Numbered from the stretch's first letter, positions 23,350 through 34,020 are shown. The stretch is 64,000 nt of DNA from Micromussa lordhowensis (GCA_964020085.1 OZ026607.1:14724041-14788040), one strand, 5' to 3'. The notes: generated by a model not told the origin, from the sequence alone. A program made the numbers and translations.

Positions 23350-23760
23350 GTTGCAAGATTTGATGATCAAATTCTCCACCGCCAAAACGAAAGAGAGCAA
23401 TGAAAATTCCACGGAAATCAGAGATTTTGATTTGTTAAAATTATTCCAAGTAGTACCTTTCTATACAAAAACAAAACAAAAAATCAACTGCAAGAAAACG
23501 TCTTTGTTTACTACTTGTTGTCGTTTTGGCTTTTCTCTAAGCTTTTTCCTGTATGTCCCTGCATGTTCATGCAGCGTAACCTTGTTGTAATCTTTGTCAT
23601 GGCTTAAGATCTCAATGCGGTGATCCACAAAGTGATAGTCTGGCAACTGGACAGCCTTCTTATCTGTTTGAAGGAGGAAACGAAACTGAGTCAGTGACAC
23701 TGGGTTGATTTGAGTATATCCCCTGATGAACAGAGGTAGACGATATCTACATTGTCGTTC
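23350..23760 (-). pseudogene. Best-preserved isolated FP last exon
   Basis: Seen: 23667-23480 reads DKKAVQLPDYHFVDHRIEIL, SHDKDYNKVTLHEHAGTYRK and then a basic extension (KLREKPKRQQVVNKD) into the 3' UTR-like block. It has lost the normal stop after the C-terminal Ala/Lys stretch. The acceptor side is CTTCAAACAG. No exon 4 lies upstream before 24500: instead the helicase-like block and the second 115-bp minisatellite follow. 22961-23349 holds intron-4-like and 3' UTR-like sequence only. Confidence 0.75.
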
Positions 23761-24430
23761 TTTGGTTCAGGCTCACTCTTGTGGATTTTGCTTTCAAACT
23801 TTTGTTTTGTTTCCACCGATTGCAAGCAATATTCAACAAAAAAAAAGGCTAAGCTATCTGTCGCCGTTAGATCTATCAACAATGCAATTAAAACAGAGTC
23901 AAAGCCAAAGGAATTAAATGTTGTTTGTGAACATCAACAAGAACAATTCCTTGAGATTTCGATAAATGGAAACGTCGAAGCGTTTAATGCGGGATTTAAG
24001 AAGATATTTTATGGCGGAATTTTAATCTTAAGGTATTATTGTTTTATTTGAAGATTTAAAGCTCGTTGTCTCAAAGATACTTTGAGAACGATTTCTCCAA
24101 TTGAGCTGAAATGTTCAGGATATGCTGTTCTGCTATGTGTGCCAAGTACGTGACATAACATAAAACGATATTTTTTTCAGTAGCATTCCAACACTATGCG
24201 TCCACGTACTGATTGGAGTGTCTAAGTACGCTAAATAAGGAAGTAAACTTTAGCCCACAAGTGACATGACATAACAAAGCAAACAACGTGTCATCCGCCC
24301 AAATAAAGCGTTCAAAAAATTCACTACAGTCATCAAAGAAAAGAGAGAAGCCCGCCACTGGAACCACACTCGCACGTAAACGGTTGCACGCCTTGTAAGC
24401 ATCTGGTTTAATCAGCAGTCATTCAAAATA
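23760..24430 (+). repeat. Repeated block with a possible helicase-like exon relic (copy 2)
   Basis: Counterpart of 19800-20490. Here the plus-strand frame is open for 99 codons (23752-24051), with SINNAIKTESKPKELNVV followed directly by CEHQQEQFLEISINGNVEAF and NAGFKKIFYGG. No Walker A motif is present. The longer continuous frame suggests that copy 1 carries the deletion. Confidence 0.3.
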
Positions 24431-24574
24431 GCAAACAGCCTTCACATCAACAGTGAAAAGCTCAACTTCTCTTTAAAACAGCCAGATTTCATTTGAAGTC
24501 AAGAAACAAGGCGAAAAAACTCAATGAGGAAAATAACCAGTGCAGAGCATGTAGGTTCTGGCGAGAACTTACCC

Positions 24575-25165
24575 ACAGTGAAACCTCACCCTCGATTTAT
24601 AAGAATAAAAGTTCCATCTGCGATCATCCAACATACAAACACGCTGAACGAAAACATCTTGTCAGATAACAGCCAAAACCTCGCCCCCGGTGAAACGTCA
24701 TCCTCGTTTTGCAAAGCACATGAATTCCATGCGTAATCATCCAACGTATGGACGAACATACTGAAGGAATCATCTCGACAGATAAATGGCAAAAAAATCA
24801 TCGCTGGTGAAGACTCACCCACGCTTTGCAAGAGTATAAATTCCATCTGTAGACATCCAACAGCGAACGCACGAGAGGAATCATTCCAACAGATAACCGG
24901 CGAGTAACCTCGCCCCCGGTGAAACCACACCCAGCGATTTACAAGCGTAATAAATTCCATCTGTAATCATCCAACAGCAAACGCACTGAGGGAATCATTC
25001 TATCAGATAACAGACGAAAAACCTTGCCTCGGTGAAACCTCACCCACACTCTTCAAGCGTGGAAATCACATATGTAGTCATCCAACAGTGAACGCACTGA
25101 AGGAATCATCCTGTCAGGAAGGCTGGCAAGAAATCTCGCCCCCGGTGAAACCTCACCAACGCTTC
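24575..25165. repeat. ~113-bp minisatellite, array 2 (about five units)
   Basis: Same unit as 20660-21150. The ATTCCAT or equivalent words lie at 24612, 24725, 24839, 24954 and 25065 (spacings 113, 114, 115, 111). The GGTGAAACCTCACC-like element recurs in most units. A 124-codon open frame across it (24586-24960, minus) is an artefact of the repeat. Confidence 0.85.
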
Positions 25166-25339
25166 AGAAACATACATACACTGAGAAAATAATACACAAG
25201 GCCCGAACGGGCGAAATCCTGCCCCTTAGCAAATAGCAAATAAAAGTACACGTAATGAGGCAAGTCAAATATGCGTAAAGAGAATGAACAAAACGTAAAA
25301 CTTTCAACGAGCCTATAAAATCAAACTCGATAAGTATCT

Positions 25340-25498
25340 CTAGTTTTCCTCGAGTTCCATCGTTTGCCTGCGGCGCTGACGGGTTCTGTAGCGGCATTTC
25401 AACGGCCGCCGGTAAATCGGGTCCTGTTGCGGTGGTGGATTTTCTTGGTTTTGCTGAACTGGTTCCACCAGCGGCTGAGGGAACTGAACTTCTGGCAT
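25340..25498 (-). CDS. Small Pro/Gln-rich then Arg-rich ORF, 52 codons, unassigned
   Basis: Seen: ATG at 25498-25496, then MPEVQFPQPLVEPVQQNQEN, a PPPQQDP stretch, and a basic RRPLKCRYRTRQRRRQ segment, stopping at 25342-25340. A different minus-strand frame over the same DNA is also open, so composition alone may explain both. No partner exon or family was recognised. The GC content is higher than that of the surroundings, which might mark an old coding exon. Confidence 0.2.
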   Translation of the reverse strand: MPEVQFPQPLVEPVQQNQENPPPQQDPIYRRPLKCRYRTRQRRRQTMELEEN

Positions 25499-25639
25499 GA
25501 CTAATTTGCGTGTAATAAGATAGAATAAGAGTTCCCTCCCCTACTGCTTCGCTGAAAGAACTGAGCAAGAAGGAGTGTTCTACCCCGATTTGGTATTTAT
25601 TGGCATGCTACGTCATATCACACATGTTACTGCACGTCC

Positions 25640-26017
25640 AGTTACCTGTCGGTGTTAATTTGAGGTATTTTAACCTAAAAAATGATGAGTGGAAACATGG
25701 CTATACGTACTTCAAGTTTTGTTGAAAGCGACAGTCCTTAATGACAGTTGCTTCACTTTTCTGTCCAAAATTTGTAACCATGCCCTATAACTTCAACAAC
25801 CTTTCAAGTCTCCTTGGCTTCTTAGTAAAAACACCACGTTTATGTGTAACAGAAACAGTTACACAAGAGGTTATAAATGAGACAGAATAAAATGAAACAT
25901 TCAATGGATAGAAAATGAAAAAAAAATAACAAAAAAGTAATAATTGAAAAACAATAATTGTAATGTAGTTAGAATTTATAATGGTGCGTGAAATTAAAAG
26001 ATGATGAATGGAAACAT
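25640..26017. repeat. FP-array spacer block, interrupted at its right end
   Basis: Homologous to 21210-21540 (GTCCTTAATGACAGTTGCTT, TTCAACAACCTTTCAAGTCT, TAATGTAGTTAGAATTTATA, GATGATGAATGGAAACAT). The match breaks after AAACAT at 26017 and resumes at about 27809, which places the insertion described next. Confidence 0.7.
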
Positions 26018-26150
26018 CTTGAAAGCTGGTACACTAACTTAGAACAAACGCCTCTTAACAGATGTCAACAGCTACTGGCGCCTTACGACTTATTCACGAC
26101 GCTAACGAAACCGACTAACGGACTTTTAACAGACCGACTAAATTTGACTT

Positions 26151-27558
26151 AGACAAGACAAGACAAGACAAGACAAGACAAGACAAGATTTATTTCACTC
26201 AGCTCAGTTTTACAGGACATTTAGATTAAAATTACAAAGACAACTAAACACAGTACAGCTAAAGAATAAAAGAAAAGAAAAGAAATGTGACAATAAACTA
26301 GAGAGCGAGTTGGGATCATCCAAATAGCAAAGGCTAATCTAGTGGATGACCCCATACAATAGAATACAGTTACAGATAAAATTAGGATTATATATATTTT
26401 TTTTTATAAAAAGTATTTCTTCATACGCTAAGGTAAGTAATTTAAATAGAATAACAATTAAGCATAGAGTTCTTAAGGGTTTTACAAAATATTCTAAGAG
26501 AATTTGAAGTAGTTAAACTAGTAGGCAGGGAATTCCAAAGGCGAGGACCAGTGAATTTTAGGGATCGTAGGGCATATTGGGTGATATTGACTGAGGCTAA
26601 ATAAAGATTTCTCTTGGACGATTGCCATGTTGAATAGGAATGAACAGAGGATGTAAATTTAAAATATTCACTGAAACAGGGGAGTAACAGTCGATGTGAC
26701 CATTGATAGACAAAAGAGAGAGTCTGTAGTTCAATAACATCATTGAGCTTAAGTAGATTGAGAGATTTGAACAGAGTCTCAGAATGGGATTTTGGTTCTG
26801 AGAAAGATATTATTCTGATTGCTTTTTTTTGGATAACAAATAATTGAGTTAGAAATGAGGGAAAGGTTAAACCCCAGACATGGACGCCATAAGTGAGGAA
26901 AGGATAGATAAGAGAGTAATAAAGCATGACAAGAATATGTTTGTTGACAAAATGTCTCACTTTTGACAAGATACCTACTGTTTTGGATAGTTTCAAACAT
27001 AGCTCATTAATATGACTTTTCCATGTTAAATTGGAATCGAATGTTATCCCTAGGTACTTAGTAGAGTCAACTTGTTTAATAGGTGTATCATCAATTGTAA
27101 TTCTTAATGACTGATTAGGTTTAAGCTTACTGGAATGAAAAAGAATGAAATTAGTTTTCGAGATACTAAGTGCTAATCGGTTACATTTCATCCATTCAGC
27201 AACAGGTTTTAGTTCACAATTTAGGGTTGCTTCAAGGTGACTAAGGTTTTTGCTAGAAAAATAAATATTAGTGTCATCAGCAAAGAGATGAAATGTTAGT
27301 AAGCTTGAAGTATTGGGCAAATCATTTACATATAACAAAAATAAAAGGGTCCCTAGAATAGCTCCTTGAGGAACACCACAAGTCACTGGTAATGAAAGTG
27401 AGTTATGACCATTAACATTTACAAATTGTTCTCTTTGGGATAAATAAGATTTAAACCAATCAAGCACAACACCTCTTATTCCGTAATGGTTAAGCTTCGT
27501 TAATAGGATTACTATACACGGACCTCAACTATTACTATACACGGACCTCAACGCTAGC
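26151..27558 (-). mobile_element. 5'-truncated LINE with (CTTGT)n tail and 9-bp target-site duplication
   Basis: Seen: on the minus strand the RT frame (27467-26442) is followed by an AATAAA and a CTTGT pentamer tail (26151-26190). The flanks carry the direct repeat AATTTGACT at 26141-26149 and 27559-27567, a good target-site duplication, and the Penelope frame is restored if one copy is removed. At the 5' end a 22-bp word (ATTACTATACACGGACCTCA plus AC) is repeated at 27508-27529 and 27531-27552, probably filler made during integration. Confidence 0.85.
26442..27467 (-). CDS. Reverse transcriptase C-terminal half of a LINE (CR1/jockey group)
   Basis: Catalyses target-primed reverse transcription in intact elements. 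Seen: 341 codons, open throughout. RT motifs in order: VTCGVPQGAILGTLLFLLYV, catalytic HLFADDTNIYF, then the thumb region (LGITFDSNLTWKSHIN) and the C-terminal LINE signature LRSLKFTGPRLWNSLP. Fingers, first catalytic Asp (motif A) and the endonuclease are missing through 5' truncation. The start codon is only the first Met of the fragment. Not functional alone. The open frame suggests a young insertion. Confidence 0.9.
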   Translation of the reverse strand: MLDWFKSYLSQREQFVNVNGHNSLSLPVTCGVPQGAILGTLLFLLYVNDLPNTSSLLTFHLFADDTNIYFSSKNLSHLEATLNCELKPVAEWMKCNRLALSISKTNFILFHSSKLKPNQSLRITIDDTPIKQVDSTKYLGITFDSNLTWKSHINELCLKLSKTVGILSKVRHFVNKHILVMLYYSLIYPFLTYGVHVWGLTFPSFLTQLFVIQKKAIRIISFSEPKSHSETLFKSLNLLKLNDVIELQTLSFVYQWSHRLLLPCFSEYFKFTSSVHSYSTWQSSKRNLYLASVNITQYALRSLKFTGPRLWNSLPTSLTTSNSLRIFCKTLKNSMLNCYSI

Positions 27559-27909
27559 AATTTGACTAACAAAAGACGGATCGAAACTGACCAATGACTA
27601 ATGACAAACTTTACACGAGTCTTTCAGCCAATACCATCATGGCTAAAGTGTCCAATCACTTTCAACGGACCAAACCTATAACATCATCGACTGACAAAAA
27701 CTATTCACTTGACTCTGAAGATGACTTCCGCTCAGGTTGTCGAAACGTCAGTCACCAACAACAGTTCTTCTCAGAACTACACTCACCCGAAGGATTATAC
27801 TATACGAAATACATACTTTATCTTTTGTTGAAAACAATTTTGCTTTACAGTCCGTAAACAATGCCACTGCATTATAAATGTCATTGCGACGGTCCTTAAT
27901 GCGTATATA

Positions 27910-29310
27910 TTGGAGATGGCGGACAGACGTCTGTCTGCGAGCTCTGTGAGCTCTGAAGCCGTGAGCACCGAACAACGTGAATTCGCCTCCGAAGATATTC
28001 CAGATCGGACAACATATGTCTCTTCTCTCAAGACCGACGAGCAAAAAGCTGAACTGAACAAGCGTGGACTCAAACGAAGTGGAAATAAAAGCTTATTAAT
28101 CGATCGAGTACGACCCGGCATTCAATCTCAAGACCATGACGAGGAGCCGTTTGAGAGGAGCAGCTCGAATGTTGACAGTTGACAGGGATGAACGTGAAAC
28201 GGCCTTGAGTTGTGCTAATAACAAGCTCACAATTGAAGATTTGTCTTCTTTTATTGAGACTAAAGTCAAAGAAGTCTGCCGCTTTGAAATTGAGAATCTT
28301 AAATCCGAAGCGAGCGCGTCTTATGCAAATGAGCTGGTCATATCACTGCAGAATGAGAACAAAGATCTTTAAGACAAATTGCAGGAGTTGGAGTCCCACT
28401 ACATCATTATGAAGCAGGAAGCTAATGCGCTACGTGAAGAGAACAAGAGCCTTTTAACAGCCATCCGACTAATGAATAACGAACTTCAAAACTCCAATGA
28501 AGAAGAGTGTGTTCCTATTTCTTCTACTAATTTGCATGAGCAAATATCTGAAAGTGTGAAAGGTGTGGCACCAATTGATGAAAAGGAATCCCCCTGGGTT
28601 TCTGTTAACAACGTGAAGTCCAAACAAAGGAAAAAACGCAGCAAAAAGGCAAAACTCTCGACGAACGCAACCATAGCCGAACCACATCGGCCGACTACTG
28701 ACCGAAATCAGTCTAGTCACGAGAATCGGAGATCTGCGTATGCTGCACCGCAAATTTATAATCCCTCCATTTCGGTCTGTTGTGAAAATCCATCAACAGA
28801 TCACATGGCCAAAGAGAAGCTTGTCTTCACAGCTGGGGATTCCATTATTCAACAGGTCCAGGGTTGGGATCTATCTACGAATGATAAGCATGTGGCAGTC
28901 AAGTCCTTCTCGGGTGCCCACATTGCAGATATGGAGGATTATTTAAAGCCCCTGCTCAGAAAGGAACCAGATAAAATCAACCTCCATGTCGGAAGTAATA
29001 ACATACGCGACGAAAGTCCACGCAGCGTGGCCGAGGGAATTGTCAACCTGGTAACCCAGATCCAACAGGATTTCCCGACTAGTACGCACCTTACAATTTC
29101 ACCACTGCTACCCATGTCAGATAACCTAGAATTAATGATAAAATCAAGGAGGCGAATAAGATTTCAAAGTCGTTTTGTAGCTCTCGTGGGTTTAAATTGC
29201 TCCGCATAAAAAATATAGACTTGACTTGTGCAATCGTAGGGGTGTTTACCTTAACCGCAAAGGGTCTTCACTTCTTTCAAATTCCTATGCGGATTATCTT
29301 AACTCTAATT
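27910..29310 (+). pseudogene. CR1 ORF1: SAP-like motif, coiled coil and SGNH-esterase domain
   Basis: Seen: an N-terminal SAP-like helix pair (TDEQKAELNKRGLKRSGNKS, then LIDRVRP) suggests DNA binding. After a frameshift near 28140 comes a coiled-coil-like, charged region (IEDLSSFIETKVKEV to LREENKSLLTAIRLMNNELQ) broken by a TAA at about 28369. A basic linker (KSKQRKKRSKKAKLS) follows. An SGNH/GDSL hydrolase-like domain has AGDSIIQQVQGWDLS (nucleophile Ser block), VKSFSGAHIADMEDYLKPLL and LHVGSNNIRDESP (the Gly-Asn block), and after a second shift near 29125 the tail LNDKIKEANKISKSFCSSRG and a C-terminal GVYLNRKGSSLL-like His-less block. ORF1 esterases are known in CR1-like elements. The exact lipid or RNA role is unsettled. 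Confidence 0.75.
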
Positions 29311-29315
29311 GATTA

Positions 29316-32160
29316 TTGAGTAATGAGCCTGCTATTCCTACCTCGTTCCGGTCTAATGAGTATTCTAACCGAGAACTAGATCACGATTGTACATCGGAAC
29401 AAGACCTAACTTTCAGTATACCTAAACTTAAGGGCTTTAAAATCGCCATTGTCAATATTGTTAGCTTGCCTAAATACCTGGACGAACTTCGCTTAAGAAT
29501 GCAATCTCAGGCATTAGACATTCTAGCCTTAAGTGAAACTCGTCTTGACAACACCTTCACTGATTCTACAGTGTCAATAGAGGGCTGCACACTTCTTAGG
29601 CGTGACCGTTGCAGAAGTGGTGGTGGTGTTGCCATGCACATTCGTAACGTCATCGAATATAAAACCAGATCCGATTTCTCTGATCCAGATCTTGAGTTCT
29701 TGTGTATTGAAATTCAAAAACCCAAGACCAAGCCATTTCTTCTTTCAAACTGGTATAGACCTCCGAATTCACCAATTGAGCTTTTCAATAAGTTCGAGGT
29801 CCTTCTGGGAAAGATTGAAGCGGAAAATATTGAATCAAATATACTAGGTGAAATCAACGGTGACATGATGACAGTTACCCCAGCTAATGAAACTAGACAC
29901 CTAATTGAACTCTGTGAATCCTATCAATATGCTCAGTTGATCAAGGAGCCTACACTTGTTACATCAGGTGTTTCTCACATTGGTTGCAGCGATGACAGTT
30001 TAATCTATGTCTCTAGAAAATTAACATGCCCTAGGTTGCTTCCACGAGTCTTTAAATCGAGGCAATACAAAAATTTTATGCCTGCTGACTTTATGAATGA
30101 CATGGCGCTGGTTCCTTGGGACAAAATTGAGCAGATTGATAACGCTATTAGAGCATGGGATGTGTGGAAGCAATCATTTTAAGCGGTAGCAAACCTTCAT
30201 GCACCTGTTAAGAAAAGGAGAGTTAGAAACTCTAAGGCTCCCTGGCTCATCCTGGAAATCAAACGATTAATGTGGGACAAAATAAAGCGAATCGCAACCG
30301 TCACCGGTGATCAGTTAAAATGGGCAGAGAACAGGCCTCTTAAGAATCATGTAAACCATTCTATTAAGGCCTCCAAGAAGAATTACTAACATTCCTACTT
30401 CGAGGATAATGTTGGGAAAGCTAAAGCGACTTGGAATGGTATCAATACATTATTATCGCGAAAGAAAAACTTTACGCCGGCGTCAAAATTGATTATCGGT
30501 GACACGGTGATAACTGACCCTCATGAGCTAAGCAACGCTTTCAACAGGCATTTTACCGATATTGGCCCTAACTTAGCGGCTAACATAAATCCCCCTCGAG
30601 TCAGTTTTCGTGACTTTATAGAATCTTGTGAGAGCACCTTCGAGCTTGAATTACTTACTATTGACGGACTGCGTAAACTTGTGAATGACATTCCTGTGGG
30701 CAAGGCTGATGGCCTCGATGGTATCCCAACTTGCCTCCTAAAAATGTCATTTACATTCATTGCGTCTTCTCTGACACACATTTTTAATCTAGTTATTTCC
30801 ACTGGAATCATCCCCAAAGACTGGAAGAGTGCTAGAGTAACTCCAATTTTTAAAGCTGACTCGAAGGTTGACCCAGCCAATTACAGGCCCATTTCTGTGC
30901 TTTCTGTAATTGCCAAGCTCTTTGAAAAAAACAACTTTAACCAGGTATATGCATATCTAACTGACAATAAGCTACTTTCAAAATATCAGTCTGGCTTTAG
31001 ACCTTTGCACTCTACTCTTACAGCTCTTATTGATATCACAGACAACTGCTATCTTAACATCGACGATGGTTTGACAAATGCCATTCTGTTTATTGACTTA
31101 AAAAAGGCTTTTGATACCATTGACAATGAGATCTTTTAGTCAAAATTGGAGCTGTATGGGTTTAAAGGTGCAAGTCTTAATCTTTTCCGTGACTAACTCT
31201 CTGATAGAACTCAGGTTACGGTTATAAACAATGTAAATTCTGAAACTAGCTTCATAAGTTGTGGGGTGCCTCAAGGTTCAATCCTCGGCCCCCTACTATT
31301 CCTATTGTACATTAATGATCTCCCAAACTGTAACCTCCTATCAGATGTGAGAATGTACGCCGATGTCAAGAATCTCACGTTTGCCTCCAAAGAACCTAAC
31401 AAGTTGTTTTCATCCCTGACTCATGATTTAGGCAATTTGAAGCAATGGCTCGACTCTAACCGTTTAAGTCTAAACGTCCTCAAGACTAAATGCCTGTTTA
31501 CAGGCACAAGCCAAAAAGTCTCTTTGCTCCCTAGTGAACCACACATATGCCTTGAAGGCACTCAATTGAAAGAGTCAATAGCTACAAATGCCTAGGCGTT
31601 CATGTTGATGAGACACTCTCGTGGGAGGCCCGCATCTCCGAAGTCATCGGCAAAGTTGCCAAAATACTAGCTGCCTTGAGAAGGCTAAGACCGATAGGTC
31701 ACCAGAGTACTCTTCTCACAATTTACAAGTCATTAGTTCCTCCGCATCTCGATTGTTGCAGTGCTGTCTGGGGCTGTATCGGAAATGGCCTCAGCCAAAA
31801 ACTAGAGAAACTGCAAAACAGGGCTGCACGCATAATAACAGGGTCTAGTTGGAATGCCAGATCTGCCCCGATTCTTCATGCCCTTAAATGGAATAGCCTC
31901 GCTGACAGACGTGCAAAACAGCTAAAATATTTCATGTTTAAAACTGTAAATAACCTTGTACCCGAATACCTGTCTGACAAATTCGCCAATGTTAATACCA
32001 TCCACAGGCATAATCTTTGAGGAGCGCACCTTAACCTGTTTATTCCGCGACCGAACACTGAGGCCCTCAAGAAAAGGGGCGCGGTAACATGGAACAGTGT
32101 GTCAGCGGAGGCTAAGCAGGCCACTACTTTAAATAGATTTTATTCCGCTATTGTACATTA
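29316..32160 (+). pseudogene. CR1 ORF2: apurinic-like endonuclease plus reverse transcriptase, inactivated
   Basis: Seen: endonuclease words ALDILALSETRLD (catalytic Glu), GGGVAMHIRN and LLSNWYRPPNSP. The usual GDFNCD block reads LGEINGD, so a catalytic Asp/Asn is changed. RT words: PVGKADGLDGIP, RVTPIFKADSK-DPANYRPISV, AILFIDLKKAFDTID (motif A intact), GVPQGSILGPLLFLLYINDL. The catalytic YADD box reads YADV (about 31357-31371). C-terminus: PHLDCCSAVWGC, LADRRAKQLKYFMFKT, AVTWNSVSAEAKQATTLNRF. In-frame stops occur at about 30181, 30388, 31138, 31195, 31592 and 32018. Clearly dead and older than the L1 copy at 50.5 kb. Confidence 0.85.
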
Positions 32161-32316
32161 GAATTTTCCTTTTTTTTTTCTAGTACTTATTATAGGATTT
32201 TTCGACAATGTTTGTAATCTTTAAGTCTTAGCTTTTTGTACCAGGTTTAATGTGCACGGCTCTTTAGAAGACCACTTTGTAGTGAAAGGATCCCGTGGTT
32301 AAATAAAACTATTATT

Positions 32317-32596
32317 ATTATATGCAGTAAAACTATCTGTATGCACGGTGTTATAAAGCGACACAGGGCCCCAAGCGTAACCTTTGCGCACAAGCGAAAC
32401 TTAAAAGGAGTAAAAAAAAAATGGCGGGAAAGATGATGCGGCAAAGTTTGCGGCGGAGTTGGGCGTTGACCTTCATCTTAAACACCCGGAACCTGTATGT
32501 GTGATGAGCAGTGGAGAGGCCACCCCACCGCAATGTGTGAAGGGAGTGCTGAAAGAATGTGTGGAGGAGAAGTATGAGAGGGACGTACGCCATGAA

Positions 32597-32645
<49 letters not shown>

Positions 32646-33100
32646 ATAGCTCACAACTTTATTCACAATTAAAAAAAAATGACTTACATAAAAGAAATAG
32701 AGATAATATTGATATTAAAAATTCAAAATTCTATAAAATTACGAATTCCATGATGCAGAGATGTTTAAATCATACAAACAAATTATACTAATGACGGCTA
32801 ATAATAATAATAATAATAATAAAACTATAAAACTATTACTAATTTATTAAAAAAAAAGTTCATTTTACTAAAAAAAAAGGGATAAATAAAAGGAGTAAAT
32901 GATCTCCCAGTTCCATCTAAAATCTATTTACTAATCTATAGAGCTCCTTCTGCGGCAGCAATATCAAAGTCATGACTGTTGATATCGAGTGGGGGTCGTC
33001 GCTTGACTCGCGTACCTCTAAGACAAACCAGAGCTGATCGAAGGAGTGCAAAAGATGTCTTTGCCCTAATCCATGAAATTGTTTGTGCATATTGTTCCCC

Positions 33101-33134
<34 letters not shown>

Positions 33135-33137
33135 GTT
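32317..33137. other. AT-rich insertion remnant with two (ATT)n tracts
   Basis: Contains ATT microsatellites at about 32599-32645 and 33098-33135 and an AAT run at 32801-32822. Frames through these give poly-Tyr, poly-Ile or poly-Leu and are not genes. 32340-32598 (with CACCCGGAACCTGTATGTGT and CCACCGCAATGTGTGAAGGG) and 32940-33097 may be 3' ends of short retroelement copies, each finishing in an ATT run. I could not assign a family. Confidence 0.5.
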
Positions 33138-33345
33138 ATTACTTTTTGTAACCTTGCCCTGTATCTTCGATATCCTTTCATGTCTCAATGGCATTTTTAG
33201 TAAAAACACCAGTGGTCCAGTATTTCTCAAACGAGCTGTTTTTTATTGGTCTACCCGACTACTTAAACTCACGCCACGCCTGTCGTCTTACCCTTCTTAA
33301 ATTATATGATCCAATTTTAACAAATATTTTAATGTACTTACTGTA
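33138..33345. repeat. FP-array spacer block, right half
   Basis: Continues the block interrupted at 27901: TTTTGTAACCTTGCCCTGTA, CCTTTCATGTCTCAATGGCA, TTTTTAGTAAAAACACCAGT, CTACCCGA-TACTTAAACTCA and AAATTATATGATCC. It corresponds to 21645-21830. Confidence 0.75.
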
Positions 33346-34020
33346 TCCCATGGGAAACAGAAAAAGAATCATGGCTCTCTCATTCAACACAAGATGAATC
33401 ATTTTAAAATTTAGACATAGCAACAGAGATAATGATAACAAACACTTCAGAAACAGGAGACGGCAACGTCAGTGTACTGTACCATATTTAACCGAAAATG
33501 ATCAAATTCTCTTCGGCCAAATTAAACAAAAGAGTGCAATAACAAAACACAAAATCAACTGCAAGATAATCTCTTTGTTTTATACTTGTTGTCGTCTTGG
33601 CTTTTCTTTAAGCTTTTACTTTTTCTGCCCCGGCATGCTCATGCAGCATAACCTTGTCGTAACCTTTGTCGTGGCCAAGGTATTTGTCATTTGAATCTCT
33701 CAGGAATGGTTGCAAATTTTGATGAACAATTAATCCACCGCCAAGGCGAGAGAGAGAATTCCTCGGAAATCACAGATTTTGATTTGTTAATATAATTCCA
33801 AGTAGTGTTTGCTATACAAAAACAAACACAAAATCAACTGCAAGATAACTTCTTTGTTTACTACTTGTTGTCGTCTTGCCTTTTCTTTAAGCTTTTACTT
33901 GTCATGTCCCTGCATGCTCATGCAGCATAACCTTGTTGTAATCTTTGTCGTGGCTTAAGATCTCAATGTGGTGATCCACAAAGTGATAGTCTGGTACCTG
34001 GAGAGCCTTCTTATCGCTGT
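33345..34020 (-). pseudogene. Pair of FP last-exon relics with 3' UTR blocks
   Basis: Seen on the minus strand: 33685-33625 reads GHDKGYDKVMLHEHAGA, and 34018-33905 is preceded by CTTTACAG and reads DKKALQVPDYHFVDHHIEIL, then SHDKDYNKVMLHEHAGT. Spacing and flanks equal those of the pairs at 13341, 18555 and 22560. 33345-33500 matches 22270-22440. No upstream FP exon was found. Confidence 0.7.

Larger units (their letters stand above)
26018..27808 (+). mobile_element. Penelope-like element 3' fragment, itself split by a LINE
   Basis: Seen: plus-strand ESWYTNLEQTPLNRCQQLLA at 26021-26080, then LTKPTNGLLTDRLNLT up to the LINE insertion. The frame resumes at 27559 with NLTNKRRIETDQ and later TLKMTSAQVVETSVTNNSSS. 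These are typical C-terminal and 3' flank words of coral Penelope-like elements. The fragment sits inside an FP-array spacer block (break at about 26017, resume at about 27809) and lacks the RT and GIY-YIG core. 27594-27808 contains stops. Confidence 0.65.
27902..32316 (+). mobile_element. Full-length but decayed CR1-type LINE with esterase-type ORF1
   Basis: Seen: inserted in an FP-array spacer block just after GGTCCTTAATG (27891-27901). The spacer sequence resumes near 33133, so this element and 0.8 kb of other DNA lie in the gap. Order: 5' start (GGAGATGGCGGACAG), ORF1 region, endonuclease, RT, C-terminal domain, and 3' UTR with an AATAAAACTATTATTATTA tail at about 32300-32316. Both ORFs carry stops and frameshifts. 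Clean target-site duplications could not be identified. Confidence 0.85.

Noticed and set aside
24586..24960. 124-codon minus-strand ORF
   Set aside because: It runs through the 113-bp minisatellite: the protein repeats the same words once per unit. Open only because the unit length is close to a multiple of three in this stretch.
32459..33300. ORFs with poly-Tyr, poly-Ile and poly-Leu stretches
   Set aside because: They depend on ATT microsatellites; no motif outside the homopolymer.
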